A stretch of 64,000 nucleotides of DNA from Butyrivibrio sp. LB2008. GTDB lineage: Bacteria > Bacillota > Clostridia > Lachnospirales > Lachnospiraceae. The translations under genes and the position numbers were made by a program. Under the pieces are notes generated by a model. That model searched no databases. It was not told the DNA's origin and saw only the letters and a list, made by a program, of their open reading frames with translations. The DNA is taken from positions 102,560 to 166,559 of the forward strand of contig NZ_JHXZ01000015.1 of NCBI RefSeq assembly GCF_000621565.1. Direction: 5' to 3'. Positions 1-9,199 of this stretch are shown in pieces. Numbering within the stretch: position 1 is the first letter of the stretch; each line of letters begins with the position of its first letter.

Positions 1-2
1 AG

Positions 3-119
3 GAAGTTAAGAAATCTCTTTCTGCTGAGATAAAAGCAAAGAAAGAAGAAATTGCCAAGGCTCCAAAGAAGGAAGCGCCCGGAAAAGAGCCAAAGGCAAA
101 GGAAGGAAAAGTAAAATAA
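3..119 (+). CDS. C-terminal tail of a Lys/Glu-rich protein (partial at window edge)
   Basis: An open frame runs from the window edge to a TAA at 117-119. It encodes a highly charged tail built of Lys, Glu, Ala and Pro (KKEEIAKAPKKEAP and similar). The stop is one base before the next start codon, so it belongs to the same conjugation operon. Function cannot be told from the tail alone; the missing N-terminal part lies outside the window. Confidence 0.6.
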   Translation, partial: EVKKSLSAEIKAKKEEIAKAPKKEAPGKEPKAKEGKVK

Positions 120-120
120 T

Positions 121-369
121 ATGATTTTTTCAAAGGATAAGCCAAAGAACTGCCGAGGATGCGAACATAAGGCTGTTTGCAATGGCATAAAAAGAAATTG
201 TGTGTACCGACAAAAGGCGCTGGAAGCTTACATAAGGAGCGATTATCCGTGCCGTGGTTGCCCATATGGCAGAGACCACAGGATATGTTTTCCTTGTTAC
301 AAGAATCTTTTGGGGCAGAAAGGAATACAGGAGTGGAAGGAGGAGAATCCAAATATCAGCTTGGAGTGA
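121..369 (+). CDS. Small cysteine-rich protein of the conjugation operon
   Basis: This 82-residue protein has ten cysteines, mostly in CxxC-like clusters (CRGC, CRGCPYG, CFPCY), suggesting one or two zinc-binding knuckles. It starts one base after the previous stop, with a purine-rich stretch (aaggaagg, 100-107) as ribosome binding site. It sits immediately upstream of the PcfB homologue, so it is probably cotranscribed with the transfer genes. I do not recognise the family. A role in regulation or DNA binding is only a guess from the metal-ligand pattern. Confidence 0.6.
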   Translation: MIFSKDKPKNCRGCEHKAVCNGIKRNCVYRQKALEAYIRSDYPCRGCPYGRDHRICFPCYKNLLGQKGIQEWKEENPNISLE

Positions 370-412
370 CTTTGGCTTTCCTTTGTAAAAAGCGAAGGGA
401 GGTGATGAATAC

Positions 413-913
413 GTGGAAAATGAGCAGCTTACACAGGATGCAATCAGATTTTGCTATCGATTTACAAGAGAGTCATATGAGCTTACGGAAAAGAATGTGA
501 TGAAGCTTTTGGAGGTTGAAAAAAATCTGAGGGAGGGTGCAAAGAAACTTATAAGCAAAAATCCCAAGGTAAGACATGGCAAGATGAAAATCAAACACCT
601 TATTCGTAAAGATGAGGGCGCAACAAGCGTAGATATTGCCAAGACGGAGTTGCGGGACTTTCAGAAGGTTGCCAAAAGATACGGAGTAGATTTTGCGGTG
701 GTCAAGCATAAAGGCTCGGAACCGCCTGTCTACTCCGTTTTCTTTAAGGCAAGGGATCAGGACGCGATTGCTGATGTTATCCGTTATTATACAGAAAAGA
801 AGCTCATGAAAGAGAAGAGACCTTCGCTTCACGAGAGGATAAAGCAGCTTAAACAAAAGCTTGCGGAAAGACCAAAGAGAACAAGAAGCAAGGCAAAGGA
901 GAAGAGCAGATGA
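413..913 (+). CDS. PcfB-like protein (DUF3801)
   Basis: This 166-residue protein resembles the PcfB/DUF3801 family, which in pCF10 and Tn1549-type elements works with the coupling protein to bring the relaxosome to the secretion channel. The N-terminal half is helical and the body carries the family-like segment IAKTELRDFQKVAKRYGVDF. The C-terminal tail is strongly basic (RPKRTRSKAKEKSR). Start is GTG at 413 with an excellent site (gggaggtga, 399-407). The stop overlaps the VirD4 start by four bases, indicating translational coupling. Confidence 0.85.
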   Translation: MENEQLTQDAIRFCYRFTRESYELTEKNVMKLLEVEKNLREGAKKLISKNPKVRHGKMKIKHLIRKDEGATSVDIAKTELRDFQKVAKRYGVDFAVVKHKGSEPPVYSVFFKARDQDAIADVIRYYTEKKLMKEKRPSLHERIKQLKQKLAERPKRTRSKAKEKSR

Positions 914-2544
914 TAACGTATGAAACTTTGCTCAAGAGTCCAAGAGTTCTTGTCGGAATTATTGGATTTGCGATTCTGATGCTCATTCTTTTCATCTGGG
1001 ATAAAAGGGAGAATAAAAAGAAATACAGGCACAGGGTGGAATTCGGTTCAGCCCGGTGGGGCACAAGGAAAGACATAGAGCCGTACATTGACCCTGTGTT
1101 TGAAAATAACGTTATTCTTTCTGAAAGTGAGATGCTTACCATGAATTCAAGACCGTCAAATCCCAAGTATGCGAGGAATAAAAATGTCCTCGTGATAGGC
1201 GGTTCCGGTTCAGGTAAGACGCGCTTTTTCATAAAGCCAAATCTCCTTCAGATGCATTCATCATACGTGGTAACGGATCCAAAGGGGCTGCTCCTTCCGG
1301 AAACGGGTATGGCGCTATATAAGAACGGCTACAGGATAAAGGTGTTCAACACTATAAATTTTGCAAAGAGCCAACATTATAACCCCTTTCAATACATCCG
1401 TTCAGAGAAAGACATCCTTAAGATGGTTAACGTGCTAATGATGAACACGAAGGGTGAAGGAAAGAGCTCAGATCCGTTTTGGGATAAAGCAGAGACAATG
1501 CTTTATACGGCGCTTATCGGTTACATTCATTATGAAGCTCCCAAAGAAGAGCAGAATTTCAAGATGCTGCTTGAGATGATCAATGCTATGGAAGTCAGGG
1601 AGGATGATGAGGATTTTAAGAACGCGATAGACCTTATCTTCGAAGATCTGGAAAAAGAGAAGCCCGATCACTTTGCTGTAAGACAATACAAGAAATACAA
1701 GTTGGCTGCCGGAAAGACAGCGAAATCAATCCTTGTATCTTGCGGCGCAAGGCTTTCTCCGTTTGATATCGCGGAACTTCGTGAGATAACGGCTTATGAC
1801 GACCTTGAGCTCGATACTCTCGGAGATGAAAAAACAGCTCTTTTCCTCATCATGTCTGATACGGAAAGTACATTCTCATTCCTTATAAGCATGATATACA
1901 CGCAGCTCTTTAATCTACTCTGCGAAAAAGCAGATGATGAGTATGGCGGGAGATTGCCTGTTCATGTAAGGTGCCTTATTGATGAGTGTGCCAACTGCGG
2001 AACAATCCCGAATCTTGAACGTATCGTAGCTACGATAAGAAGCAGGGAGATATCGGCTTGTTTAGTCCTTCAGGCGAAGTCACAGCTAAAAGCATTGTAC
2101 AAAGAGCAGTGTGAAACAATCATAGGAAACATGGATGCGCAGATATTCCTTGGAGGAAGTGAGACTGAGACATTAAAAGACTTAAGTGCAGTCCTTGGAA
2201 AAGAGACAATTGACTATTACAACATCCAAGATACCAAAGGGATGCAGCCTTCGATATCTACAAATTATCAGAAGGTAGGGCATGACCTTATGAGTATGGA
2301 TGAGCTTGCTGTCCTTGACGGAGGCAAGTGCATAGTTCAGGTGAGAGGTGTAAGGCCGTTCATATCAAATAAGTATGACCTTACCAAACATCCCAAGTAT
2401 CACCTGACTGCAGACTACAGCGCAAAGAACTACTTTGATGTTGAGCAGTTCGTAAAGCGCGGAGACAACTTAATACTTAGACCCGATGACGAATATGAAG
2501 TCATCGAAGCAGATGAATTGGAGAGCGTACCGGAAGAGGAATAA
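910..2544 (+). CDS. VirD4/TraG-type coupling protein (T4SS ATPase)
   Basis: This 544-residue coupling protein links the relaxase-DNA complex to the type IV secretion channel. One N-terminal membrane helix spans about residues 13-30. Walker A GGSGSGKT is at about 97-104 and Walker B-like LIDECANCG at about 355-363. The family motif following Walker A (FFIKPNLLQM) is present. It overlaps PcfB by four bases and precedes the pilin-like Maff2 gene, the standard order in Tn1549/CTn-type elements. The acidic C-terminus (SVPEEE) may be a partner contact. Length and motifs are normal, so it is probably functional. Confidence 0.95.
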   Translation: MITYETLLKSPRVLVGIIGFAILMLILFIWDKRENKKKYRHRVEFGSARWGTRKDIEPYIDPVFENNVILSESEMLTMNSRPSNPKYARNKNVLVIGGSGSGKTRFFIKPNLLQMHSSYVVTDPKGLLLPETGMALYKNGYRIKVFNTINFAKSQHYNPFQYIRSEKDILKMVNVLMMNTKGEGKSSDPFWDKAETMLYTALIGYIHYEAPKEEQNFKMLLEMINAMEVREDDEDFKNAIDLIFEDLEKEKPDHFAVRQYKKYKLAAGKTAKSILVSCGARLSPFDIAELREITAYDDLELDTLGDEKTALFLIMSDTESTFSFLISMIYTQLFNLLCEKADDEYGGRLPVHVRCLIDECANCGTIPNLERIVATIRSREISACLVLQAKSQLKALYKEQCETIIGNMDAQIFLGGSETETLKDLSAVLGKETIDYYNIQDTKGMQPSISTNYQKVGHDLMSMDELAVLDGGKCIVQVRGVRPFISNKYDLTKHPKYHLTADYSAKNYFDVEQFVKRGDNLILRPDDEYEVIEADELESVPEEE

Positions 2545-2594
2545 AGATCTTTCGAGGCGCTCATTTTTGTTTAAAAGAAAGAGAGGAATTTATT

Positions 2595-2807
2595 ATGGCA
2601 TTTTTTCAGAGTTCAGTAACAGTACTTCAGTCACTCGTGATTGCACTTGGAGCAGGTCTTGGCATCTGGGGCGGCATAAACCTTATGGAAGGATACGGCG
2701 GAGACAATCCCGCCGCGAAGAGCCAGGGGATGAAGCAGCTAATGGCAGGAGGCGGAATCGCACTTATCGGAACTACTCTTGTACCTCTTCTTGCAGGTCT
2801 TTTTTAA
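2595..2807 (+). CDS. Maff2 family pilin-like membrane peptide
   Basis: A 70-residue peptide with two hydrophobic helices separated by a Gly/Asn-rich loop (MEGYGGDNPAAKSQGMKQL). This is the layout of the Maff2 family found between virD4 and virB6-like genes of Firmicutes ICEs, thought to be a VirB2-like channel or pilus component. A good ribosome binding site (gagagga) precedes the ATG. About 70 bases with a short GGCCGGAGA...TCTCCGGTC hairpin (2832-2855) separate it from the next gene, which could tune relative expression. Confidence 0.85.
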   Translation: MAFFQSSVTVLQSLVIALGAGLGIWGGINLMEGYGGDNPAAKSQGMKQLMAGGGIALIGTTLVPLLAGLF

Positions 2808-2879
2808 GATTGGTAGGAGTAATCAGACAGCGGCCGGAGAGAAATCTCCGGTCGTATTTAAAAGTAATGGAGGGCATGC

Positions 2880-3746
2880 ATGGAATCAGTATTAGAACAG
2901 ATTGAAGAATGGTTTAGAAACATGCTCATTGAAGGAATAATGGAACATCTTACAAATACCTTTTCATCGTTGAATACAGAGGTTGGAGAGATATCAAATG
3001 TAGTTGGGCAGACACCTGCAGAGTTCTTACCGTCGGTATATAACCTGATAAGAACCTTGTCAGAGAATCTGATAATGCCGATAGCGGGGATTATCCTGAC
3101 TATCATTGCATGTTATGAGCTTATCCAGCTCGTGATAAGTCACAACAACCTTGCCAATTTCGAGACCTTTATATTTTTCAAATGGGTATTTAAGACTTTT
3201 GTGGCGGTAACACTTATAACAAATACTTTTACGATAACAATGGCGGTGTTTGATGTAGCCAAGTGGGTTATAGAAAGAAGTGGAGGAATCATAGCCGCAA
3301 GCACGGCAGTGGATGCATCTACTCTTGCATCAATGCAACCTGTACTTGAAGCAATGGATACTGGAGAACTGTTCAGTATCTTCTTGCAGACATTTGTTTT
3401 ACAGTTCCTTATAAAACTGGCGGCGGTGTTCATCTTCATTGTGGTGAATGGAAGGATGATTGAGATTTATCTGTACGTTTCAATGGCTCCAATCCCGTTC
3501 GCAACGTTTGGAAATCAGGAACAATCGCAGATGGGACAGAACTATTTTAAGGCTCTGTGGGCTCTTGGGCTTCAGGGATTTCTTATCATGGTCTGCGTTG
3601 GCATATATGCCGTGATGATACAGTCTGTCGCATTTAGCTCAGACATCATGGCATCAATGTGGAAAGTATTTGGATTTACGGTGCTTCTTGGCTTTACGCT
3701 GCTTAAGTCGGGTTCGATAGCAAAATCGATTCTTCATGCAACATAA
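2880..3746 (+). CDS. VirB6/TrbL-like polytopic channel protein (CD1112-type)
   Basis: This 288-residue protein has several hydrophobic spans: about residues 60-85, 95-120, 165-200, 215-240 and 250-280. It lies in the conserved slot between Maff2 and PrgI. VirB6/TrbL-like proteins form the inner-membrane part of the mating channel. The segment ending in IAKSILHAT at the C-terminus fits the CD1112 subfamily of clostridial elements. Start ATG follows ggaggg. It is assigned by membrane pattern and context more than by catalytic motifs, as the family has none. Confidence 0.85.
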   Translation: MESVLEQIEEWFRNMLIEGIMEHLTNTFSSLNTEVGEISNVVGQTPAEFLPSVYNLIRTLSENLIMPIAGIILTIIACYELIQLVISHNNLANFETFIFFKWVFKTFVAVTLITNTFTITMAVFDVAKWVIERSGGIIAASTAVDASTLASMQPVLEAMDTGELFSIFLQTFVLQFLIKLAAVFIFIVVNGRMIEIYLYVSMAPIPFATFGNQEQSQMGQNYFKALWALGLQGFLIMVCVGIYAVMIQSVAFSSDIMASMWKVFGFTVLLGFTLLKSGSIAKSILHAT

Positions 3747-3755
3747 GGAGGATTT

Positions 3756-4178
3756 ATGGCAAATTATATCAGTGTACCTCGTGATTTTTCCAAAGTGAAA
3801 TCCAAGGTATTTTTTAATCTGACAAAAAGACAGCTCATATGCTTTTCGCTGGGAGCAATGATAGGTGTTCCCACCTTCTTTCTCATAAAACGGTTTGGAA
3901 ATGTAACAGTGGCAACTCTTGGGATGATGATCACCATGATGCCGCTGTTTTTTCTTGCCATGTATGAAAAGAATGAGCAGCCGCTTGAGGTGTACATAGA
4001 GCATTTCATTGATGCTACGTTCAAAAGACCTAAAGTACGCCCGTATAGAACACAAAATTATTATGCACTGCTTGAAACAATAGCAGAGCAGGAAAGGAAG
4101 ACAGATGATAAAACCATTTCAAAAGGGAAAGAAAAAAAGAGACGTGCCTCAGACCGCACAGGAAAGCATTCCCTTTGA
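3756..4178 (+). CDS. PrgI family conjugation protein
   Basis: 140 residues with the usual PrgI start (YISVPRDFSKVKSKVFFNLTK), two adjacent membrane helices (about 30-70) and a basic cytoplasmic tail. PrgI proteins are small membrane partners of the VirB4 ATPase in Gram-positive conjugation systems. A strong aaggagg site precedes the ATG. The last 74 bases overlap the VirB4 gene in another frame, so expression of the two is likely coupled. Confidence 0.9.
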   Translation: MANYISVPRDFSKVKSKVFFNLTKRQLICFSLGAMIGVPTFFLIKRFGNVTVATLGMMITMMPLFFLAMYEKNEQPLEVYIEHFIDATFKRPKVRPYRTQNYYALLETIAEQERKTDDKTISKGKEKKRRASDRTGKHSL

Positions 4179-6465
4179 CAGATTGTTTCCCGATGGCATA
4201 TGCCGCGTAGGGAAGAACTTTTACACTAAGACAATACAGTTTCAGGATATCAATTACCAACTTGCTCAGCAGGAAGATCAGACGGAGATATTTGAGGAAT
4301 GGTGCAGTTTCCTTAACTTCTTCGATAGTTCGGTGCACTTCCAGCTATCATTCTTGAACCTCACGACAGATGTGGAGAAGTTTGAGAAAAAGATAGCCAT
4401 AAAGCACAGGGGCGACGGCTACGACAGAGTTCGTGACGAGTACAGTTACATGCTGTTTCATCAGATGCAGGCAGGAAACAACGGACTTACCAAGACGAAG
4501 TTCCTTACCTTTGGAATACATGCAAACGGTATGAAAGAGGCTAAGCCAAGGCTTGCACATATTGAGAACGATCTTCTCAACAACTTTAAGAGAATAGGAG
4601 CGGTAGCCGCAACTCTTAATGGAATGGAGAGACTTGAGCTTATGCATGCTCAGTTCCATATGGGGGATGATTCCAAGTTCTATTTTGACTGGAATGATTT
4701 TTTTAAAGCGGGATCCTCCGTTAAGGATGCCATTGCACCAAGCAGCTTCTACTTCAAGAACGGAAGAGTCTTTAAGATGGGAAGTACTTACGGTTGCATG
4801 AGTTTTTTGCATATAACGGCATCTGATATAAGCGACAGGATGCTTGCTGATTTTCTTTCCATGGAATCAAGTCAGATAGTTTCGATACATCTGCAGTCGG
4901 TCAATCAAAATGAAGCGATAAAGACCATAAAACACACCATCACTGAACTTGACAGATCCAAGATAGATGAGCAGAAACGGGCTGTCCGCTCCGGATATGA
5001 CATGGATATAATTCCATCCGATCTTGCGACTTACGGAAAAGATGCAAAAGAACTCCTGAAGGAATTACAGTCACAGAATGAAAGAATGTTCCTTATGACA
5101 TTTCTTGTCATGAACACCGGGACAACACAGCAGGAGCTTGAGAACAATTTCTTTCAGGCAAACAGTATAGCTCAGAAGCATAACTGCAATCTTATAAGAC
5201 TCGATTTTCAGCAGGAGCAGGGACTTATGAGTATGCTTCCGCTTGCAAGCAATCTTATCGAGATAAGAAGAGGAATGACCACTTCTTCGACGGCTATCTT
5301 TGTTCCGTTTACGACTCAGGAGCTGTTCCAGACGGGAAAAGAATCTCTGTATTACGGTGTGAATGCACTTTCGAGTAACCTCATCATGGTAGACAGAAAG
5401 CTCCTTAAGAATCCCAACGGACTTATACTTGGAACTCCCGGTTCCGGTAAATCTTTTGCGGCAAAAAGAGAGATTGCTAATGCTTTTCTTGTTACGGATG
5501 ACGATATCGTCATATCAGATCCCGAGCGCGAGTACAGTCCGCTTGTCGAGCATTTCGGAGGCCAGGTCATAAAGATAAGTCCGACATCGACGCAGTACAT
5601 CAATCCAATGGACATCAACAACAATTATTCCGATGATGACGATCCGGTCATGCTAAAGGCGGATTTTATCCTATCATTATGTGAGCTTATTGTCGGAGGA
5701 AAAGAGGGACTTCTTCCTGTGGAGAAGACGGTCATCGACAGATGTATTCACCAGATATACCGAAGGTATTATGAAAATCCTGTGCCTGAGAATATGCCTA
5801 TACTTGAAGATTTATACAATGAGCTCCTTAAACAGGAAGAAGCGGAGGCTATACACATAGCTACGGCGCTTGAGATTTATGTATCGGGTTCACTTAATGT
5901 CTTTAACCACAGAACAAATGTGGACATAAAGAGCAGGATAGTCTGTTATGACATAAAGGAACTTGGAAAGCAGCTCAAAAAGATTGGGATGCTCATAATT
6001 CAGGATCAAGTTTGGGGAAGGGTATCATCCAACAGAGAAGCCGGAAAGTCTACAAGGTACTATTCGGATGAGATGCACCTGCTCCTTAAAGAAGAGCAGA
6101 CAGCCGCTTATACGGTAGAGATTTGGAAGCGATTCAGAAAGTGGGGAGGAATCCCGACAGGTATAACTCAGAACATTAAGGATCTGCTTGCTTCGCGCGA
6201 GATTGAGAACGTTTTTGAAAACTCGGATTTTATTCTCATGCTCAATCAGGCGGTCGGAGACAGGCAGATTCTTGCCAAGCAGCTTAACATAAGCCCTCAT
6301 CAGCTCTCGTATGTAACACATTCGGGAGAAGGTGAAGGGCTGTTGTTTTATGGAAATGTCATTCTGCCGTTTGTGGACAGATTCCCTAAAGACCTTGAAC
6401 TTTATCGAATCATGACTACGAAGCCGCAGGAGATTCATGAAGCAAAGGAGCAGAAGAATGGATGA
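4105..6465 (+). CDS. VirB4-like conjugation ATPase (CD1110-type)
   Basis: This 786-residue cytoplasmic ATPase powers the transfer channel. Walker A GTPGSGKS lies at about 443-450 and a Walker B-like YYSDEMHLL at about 651-659; the arginine-rich segment after it and the MLNQAVGDRQIL region fit the VirB4/TraE C-terminal domain. Start ATG at 4105 follows ggaaaggaag and lies inside the prgI gene. The stop overlaps the start of the wall hydrolase gene. Size and motif order are complete. Confidence 0.95.
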   Translation: MIKPFQKGKKKRDVPQTAQESIPFDRLFPDGICRVGKNFYTKTIQFQDINYQLAQQEDQTEIFEEWCSFLNFFDSSVHFQLSFLNLTTDVEKFEKKIAIKHRGDGYDRVRDEYSYMLFHQMQAGNNGLTKTKFLTFGIHANGMKEAKPRLAHIENDLLNNFKRIGAVAATLNGMERLELMHAQFHMGDDSKFYFDWNDFFKAGSSVKDAIAPSSFYFKNGRVFKMGSTYGCMSFLHITASDISDRMLADFLSMESSQIVSIHLQSVNQNEAIKTIKHTITELDRSKIDEQKRAVRSGYDMDIIPSDLATYGKDAKELLKELQSQNERMFLMTFLVMNTGTTQQELENNFFQANSIAQKHNCNLIRLDFQQEQGLMSMLPLASNLIEIRRGMTTSSTAIFVPFTTQELFQTGKESLYYGVNALSSNLIMVDRKLLKNPNGLILGTPGSGKSFAAKREIANAFLVTDDDIVISDPEREYSPLVEHFGGQVIKISPTSTQYINPMDINNNYSDDDDPVMLKADFILSLCELIVGGKEGLLPVEKTVIDRCIHQIYRRYYENPVPENMPILEDLYNELLKQEEAEAIHIATALEIYVSGSLNVFNHRTNVDIKSRIVCYDIKELGKQLKKIGMLIIQDQVWGRVSSNREAGKSTRYYSDEMHLLLKEEQTAAYTVEIWKRFRKWGGIPTGITQNIKDLLASREIENVFENSDFILMLNQAVGDRQILAKQLNISPHQLSYVTHSGEGEGLLFYGNVILPFVDRFPKDLELYRIMTTKPQEIHEAKEQKNG

Positions 6466-7825
6466 TGAAAGAAAAAAGAATAGTGAAGATAAGAACTCCG
6501 GTGTCCAAAGTATTGAAGCCGGATTATCTGTAGCTCATGTCTATGCAGAAAAGCTTGAGAAATATAACTATAAGAAAAAGCAGAGAGCAAGAAAGCTTCG
6601 TAAGCATATGGCAGAGGACAGAGCTGTGCAGAAGTCTGAATCCAATCCTCAGTCAAAAGCAAGGCAGCGCGCACAGGTAAAAAAAGAGGCTCAGAGAAAA
6701 GTACAGAACCGAAGCTCCAAAGAGGCGGCAAATCAGTTTGGGGATATCAGCAGAAAATTTGTGGATAAAGCCGAAGATCTGACGGGAAAGTTTGCCGAAT
6801 TTATAACGGAACATTTTGAGGAAAGTTTTGTTGTCATGGTCGTGATGGTTCTGATCCTTGTAATCGGAGCTCTTTTCTCCTCGTGCGGTTCGGCGCTTAC
6901 AGGTACTTCCCATGTGGGAGTCACAACAAGTTATACATCCGATGATGAGGATATATATGAGGTTGAGGATGACTACAGGGAACTTGAAGAGGCACTGCAA
7001 GAAATAATAGACAATGTTGAGACCGATCATACCGGTTATGACGAGTATCAATATTACCTTGATAACATCGGGCATAATCCGTATCAGCTTGCGGCAGTGC
7101 TCACAGTTCTTTATGAACAGTATAAAGACAGTTATGTGAGGGGAACTTTGGCTGAGATATTTGAGCGGCAGTATTATCTTTCTTTTAACCCTGTTACGGA
7201 GACAAGAACTGATGAAGATAAGGGAGCTCAGTACGAATATAGGATCCTAAAGGTTACGTTGGTCAATCGAACGCTGGATACTGTTATAAGAGGGCTTGGA
7301 TTATCTGCAGACCAGATGGCAAGGTATGAAGTTCTTCTTGAGACATATGGAAATAAGAGATATCTGTTTGAGGAAGATATTTATTCCATTGTGGAGCCGG
7401 GAAGATACGGTGAGTATGACGTTCCGCCTGAAGCTCTTACCAATACGAGATTTTCCAACATGATAAGAGAGGCTGAGAAGTATCTTGGATATCCATATGT
7501 CTGGGGAGGAAGCAAACCTTCAACGTCGTTTGATTGCTCAGGATTTGTGTGCTGGGTAATCAATCATAGCAACAACGGATGGAATGTCGGAAGGACAACT
7601 GCGAACGGACTTCTTGGAAGATGTACAAGAGTCTCTGCATCGGAAGCACAGCCGGGAGACCTTATCTTTTTCAAAGGAACTTATGATGTGAAGGGTGCGA
7701 GTCACGTTGCAATATACGTCGGGAATGGGATGATGCTTCATGCAGGAAATCCGATTCAGTATACGTCTATAAATACAAACTATTGGCGAAAGCACTTTTA
7801 CACCTATGGAAGAATAAACGGATGA
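6458..7825 (+). CDS. NlpC/P60 peptidoglycan hydrolase of the mating apparatus (CD1108-type)
   Basis: This 455-residue protein has a basic cytoplasmic N-terminus, one membrane helix at about 124-144 (VVMVLILVIGALF), an extracellular linker and a C-terminal NlpC/P60 domain. The catalytic Cys is about 360 in FDCSGF and the His about 416 in SHVAIYVG; the fold entry YLGYPYVWGG is clear. It probably opens the wall locally for the channel. I chose ATG 6458 because aaaggag lies 7 bases upstream; an ATG at 6437 lacks such spacing. It overlaps the virB4 stop by eight bases. Confidence 0.92.
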   Translation: MDDERKKNSEDKNSGVQSIEAGLSVAHVYAEKLEKYNYKKKQRARKLRKHMAEDRAVQKSESNPQSKARQRAQVKKEAQRKVQNRSSKEAANQFGDISRKFVDKAEDLTGKFAEFITEHFEESFVVMVVMVLILVIGALFSSCGSALTGTSHVGVTTSYTSDDEDIYEVEDDYRELEEALQEIIDNVETDHTGYDEYQYYLDNIGHNPYQLAAVLTVLYEQYKDSYVRGTLAEIFERQYYLSFNPVTETRTDEDKGAQYEYRILKVTLVNRTLDTVIRGLGLSADQMARYEVLLETYGNKRYLFEEDIYSIVEPGRYGEYDVPPEALTNTRFSNMIREAEKYLGYPYVWGGSKPSTSFDCSGFVCWVINHSNNGWNVGRTTANGLLGRCTRVSASEAQPGDLIFFKGTYDVKGASHVAIYVGNGMMLHAGNPIQYTSINTNYWRKHFYTYGRING

Positions 7826-7836
7826 AGGAGGTAATT

Positions 7837-8145
7837 ATGTTTGAGAGAATTGACAGATTAAGAGACGAACTTGAGAGAGCCAAGATGCGGAGAGCTGAGG
7901 CGGAGGCGAGAGTCAAAGTTTGTGAGAGTAAGTTAAAAGAAGCTGAGAATAATCAGATCATATCGGAAGTTGCCAAAAGAAAACTTCGCCCCGAAGAGCT
8001 GGCTAAACTTCTTCAGATAGCGGCTGACGGAAGGTTGGAAGCTCTTTTGTCGGGAAATCCTGTAGAGGGTACTGCAAATGTAAACGATGCGGACTTGGGT
8101 AAAGACTATGATGAAAGTGAGGAAACGGGTTATGAGGAATCTTAA
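7837..8145 (+). CDS. DUF4315 family protein
   Basis: 102 residues, mostly a charged coiled coil ([20 protein letters not shown]) followed by the family signature [15 protein letters not shown]4315 proteins accompany NlpC/P60 and DUF4366 genes in Tn1549/CTn-type elements; their function is unknown. ATG 7837 sits six bases after aaggagg (7825-7831). The 3' end overlaps the next reading frame by 14 bases. Confidence 0.88.
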   Translation: MFERIDRLRDELERAKMRRAEAEARVKVCESKLKEAENNQIISEVAKRKLRPEELAKLLQIAADGRLEALLSGNPVEGTANVNDADLGKDYDESEETGYEES

Positions 8146-8854
8146 GCTTAATAAGTTTGGTATGAAAGCTGTGGCGGGTGCTGCAGCTCTTTTTATTGGA
8201 ATGACTCCGGTAAATGTATCTGCGAATGCACCGGAGTGTACTTGTGAAACAAAATGTACCGAGGATTGCATCAACAAAGAATGCAAGGTATGCGGAAATG
8301 ATTTCCATGATTGTGAGGGAAAAGAAACGGATGAGCTACCTGAAGAATATGGGCCGCTTACACCCGACGGAAATATGGAGCTTGTTGATGATTACGGAAG
8401 TTTGGAGTGCGGCGGCAAGCAGTTCATAACGGTCGTTACCAAGAGCGGAAATTATTTCTACATCATAATCGACAGAGATGATGAGGGTAACGAGAATGTT
8501 CATTTCTTGAATATGGTTGATGAAAGAGACCTTCTTACTCTGATGGATGATGAGGAAGTAAAAGAGTATATGGAACTTGTGAAGGAAGAGAATAAAGAGC
8601 CTGAGCCTGAACCGACTCCCGCGCCTATTCCAGAACCAGAGCCGACACCTGCTCCTGAGCCTGCGAAGAAAGACTATACTCTGCTTCTTATCGTTCTTCC
8701 CATTACTGCGATCGGAATGATATTTGCATATTTTGCTCTTAAGAAAAAGAGACAGCAGCCAAAGGATGAACCAGATCCCGATGTGGACTACATGGATGAT
8801 GAGAATGATTATCTTAACAGGATTGAAGCAGAGGATGTGAGGGATGATGAGTAA
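8132..8854 (+). CDS. DUF4366 (CD1107 family) surface-anchored conjugation protein
   Basis: About 240 residues with a signal peptide ([17 protein letters not shown]), then a cysteine-rich stretch ([19 protein letters not shown]), an acidic central domain and a Pro/Glu repeat linker (PEPEPTPAP twice). A membrane helix ([19 protein letters not shown]) and an acidic cytoplasmic tail end the protein. This is the CD1107/DUF4366 layout, thought to face the outside at the mating site. ATG 8132 is preferred over 8087 because the signal peptide then has a normal basic n-region. Confidence 0.88.
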   Translation: MRNLKLNKFGMKAVAGAAALFIGMTPVNVSANAPECTCETKCTEDCINKECKVCGNDFHDCEGKETDELPEEYGPLTPDGNMELVDDYGSLECGGKQFITVVTKSGNYFYIIIDRDDEGNENVHFLNMVDERDLLTLMDDEEVKEYMELVKEENKEPEPEPTPAPIPEPEPTPAPEPAKKDYTLLLIVLPITAIGMIFAYFALKKKRQQPKDEPDPDVDYMDDENDYLNRIEAEDVRDDE

Positions 8855-9179
8855 CCGTGTGATTAATCTGAAGGTGCGAATTACACCGGAAGAGCAGGAG
8901 ATAATCAGTGAAAAGATTGGGCGTGTAGGCGAAAAAAATATCAGTGCCTATATACGAAGACTTGTGCTAACGGGGCATGTGATAGAAGTGGACATGTCCG
9001 ACTTTAGGGAGTTAAGGAGACTTGTAAGTATCGAGAGTAATAATCTCAATCAATATGCAAGACGAGCGAACGAGACCGGAAGTATCTACAAGGCGGATAT
9101 CGAAAGCTTGCAGAAATCTCATAAGGAGCTTATCCGCCTTTTGGGAGAAATTCTCGATAAGTTTAACAACATGCAATGA
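8844..9179 (+). CDS. MobC-like relaxosome accessory protein
   Basis: 111 residues, resembling the MobC/ribbon-helix-helix family that binds near oriT and helps the relaxase nick. The N-terminal strand-helix-helix ([19 protein letters not shown]) and the central [13 protein letters not shown] segment are typical. It starts within the end of the DUF4366 gene and is followed 20 bases later by the relaxase, the usual mobC-mobA order. Confidence 0.88.
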   Translation: MMSNRVINLKVRITPEEQEIISEKIGRVGEKNISAYIRRLVLTGHVIEVDMSDFRELRRLVSIESNNLNQYARRANETGSIYKADIESLQKSHKELIRLLGEILDKFNNMQ

Positions 9180-9199
9180 GTGAAATGAGGTAAACGGAA

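Noticed and set aside
6025..6438. Minus-strand frame over virB4
   Set aside because: Antisense shadow of an obvious conserved gene.
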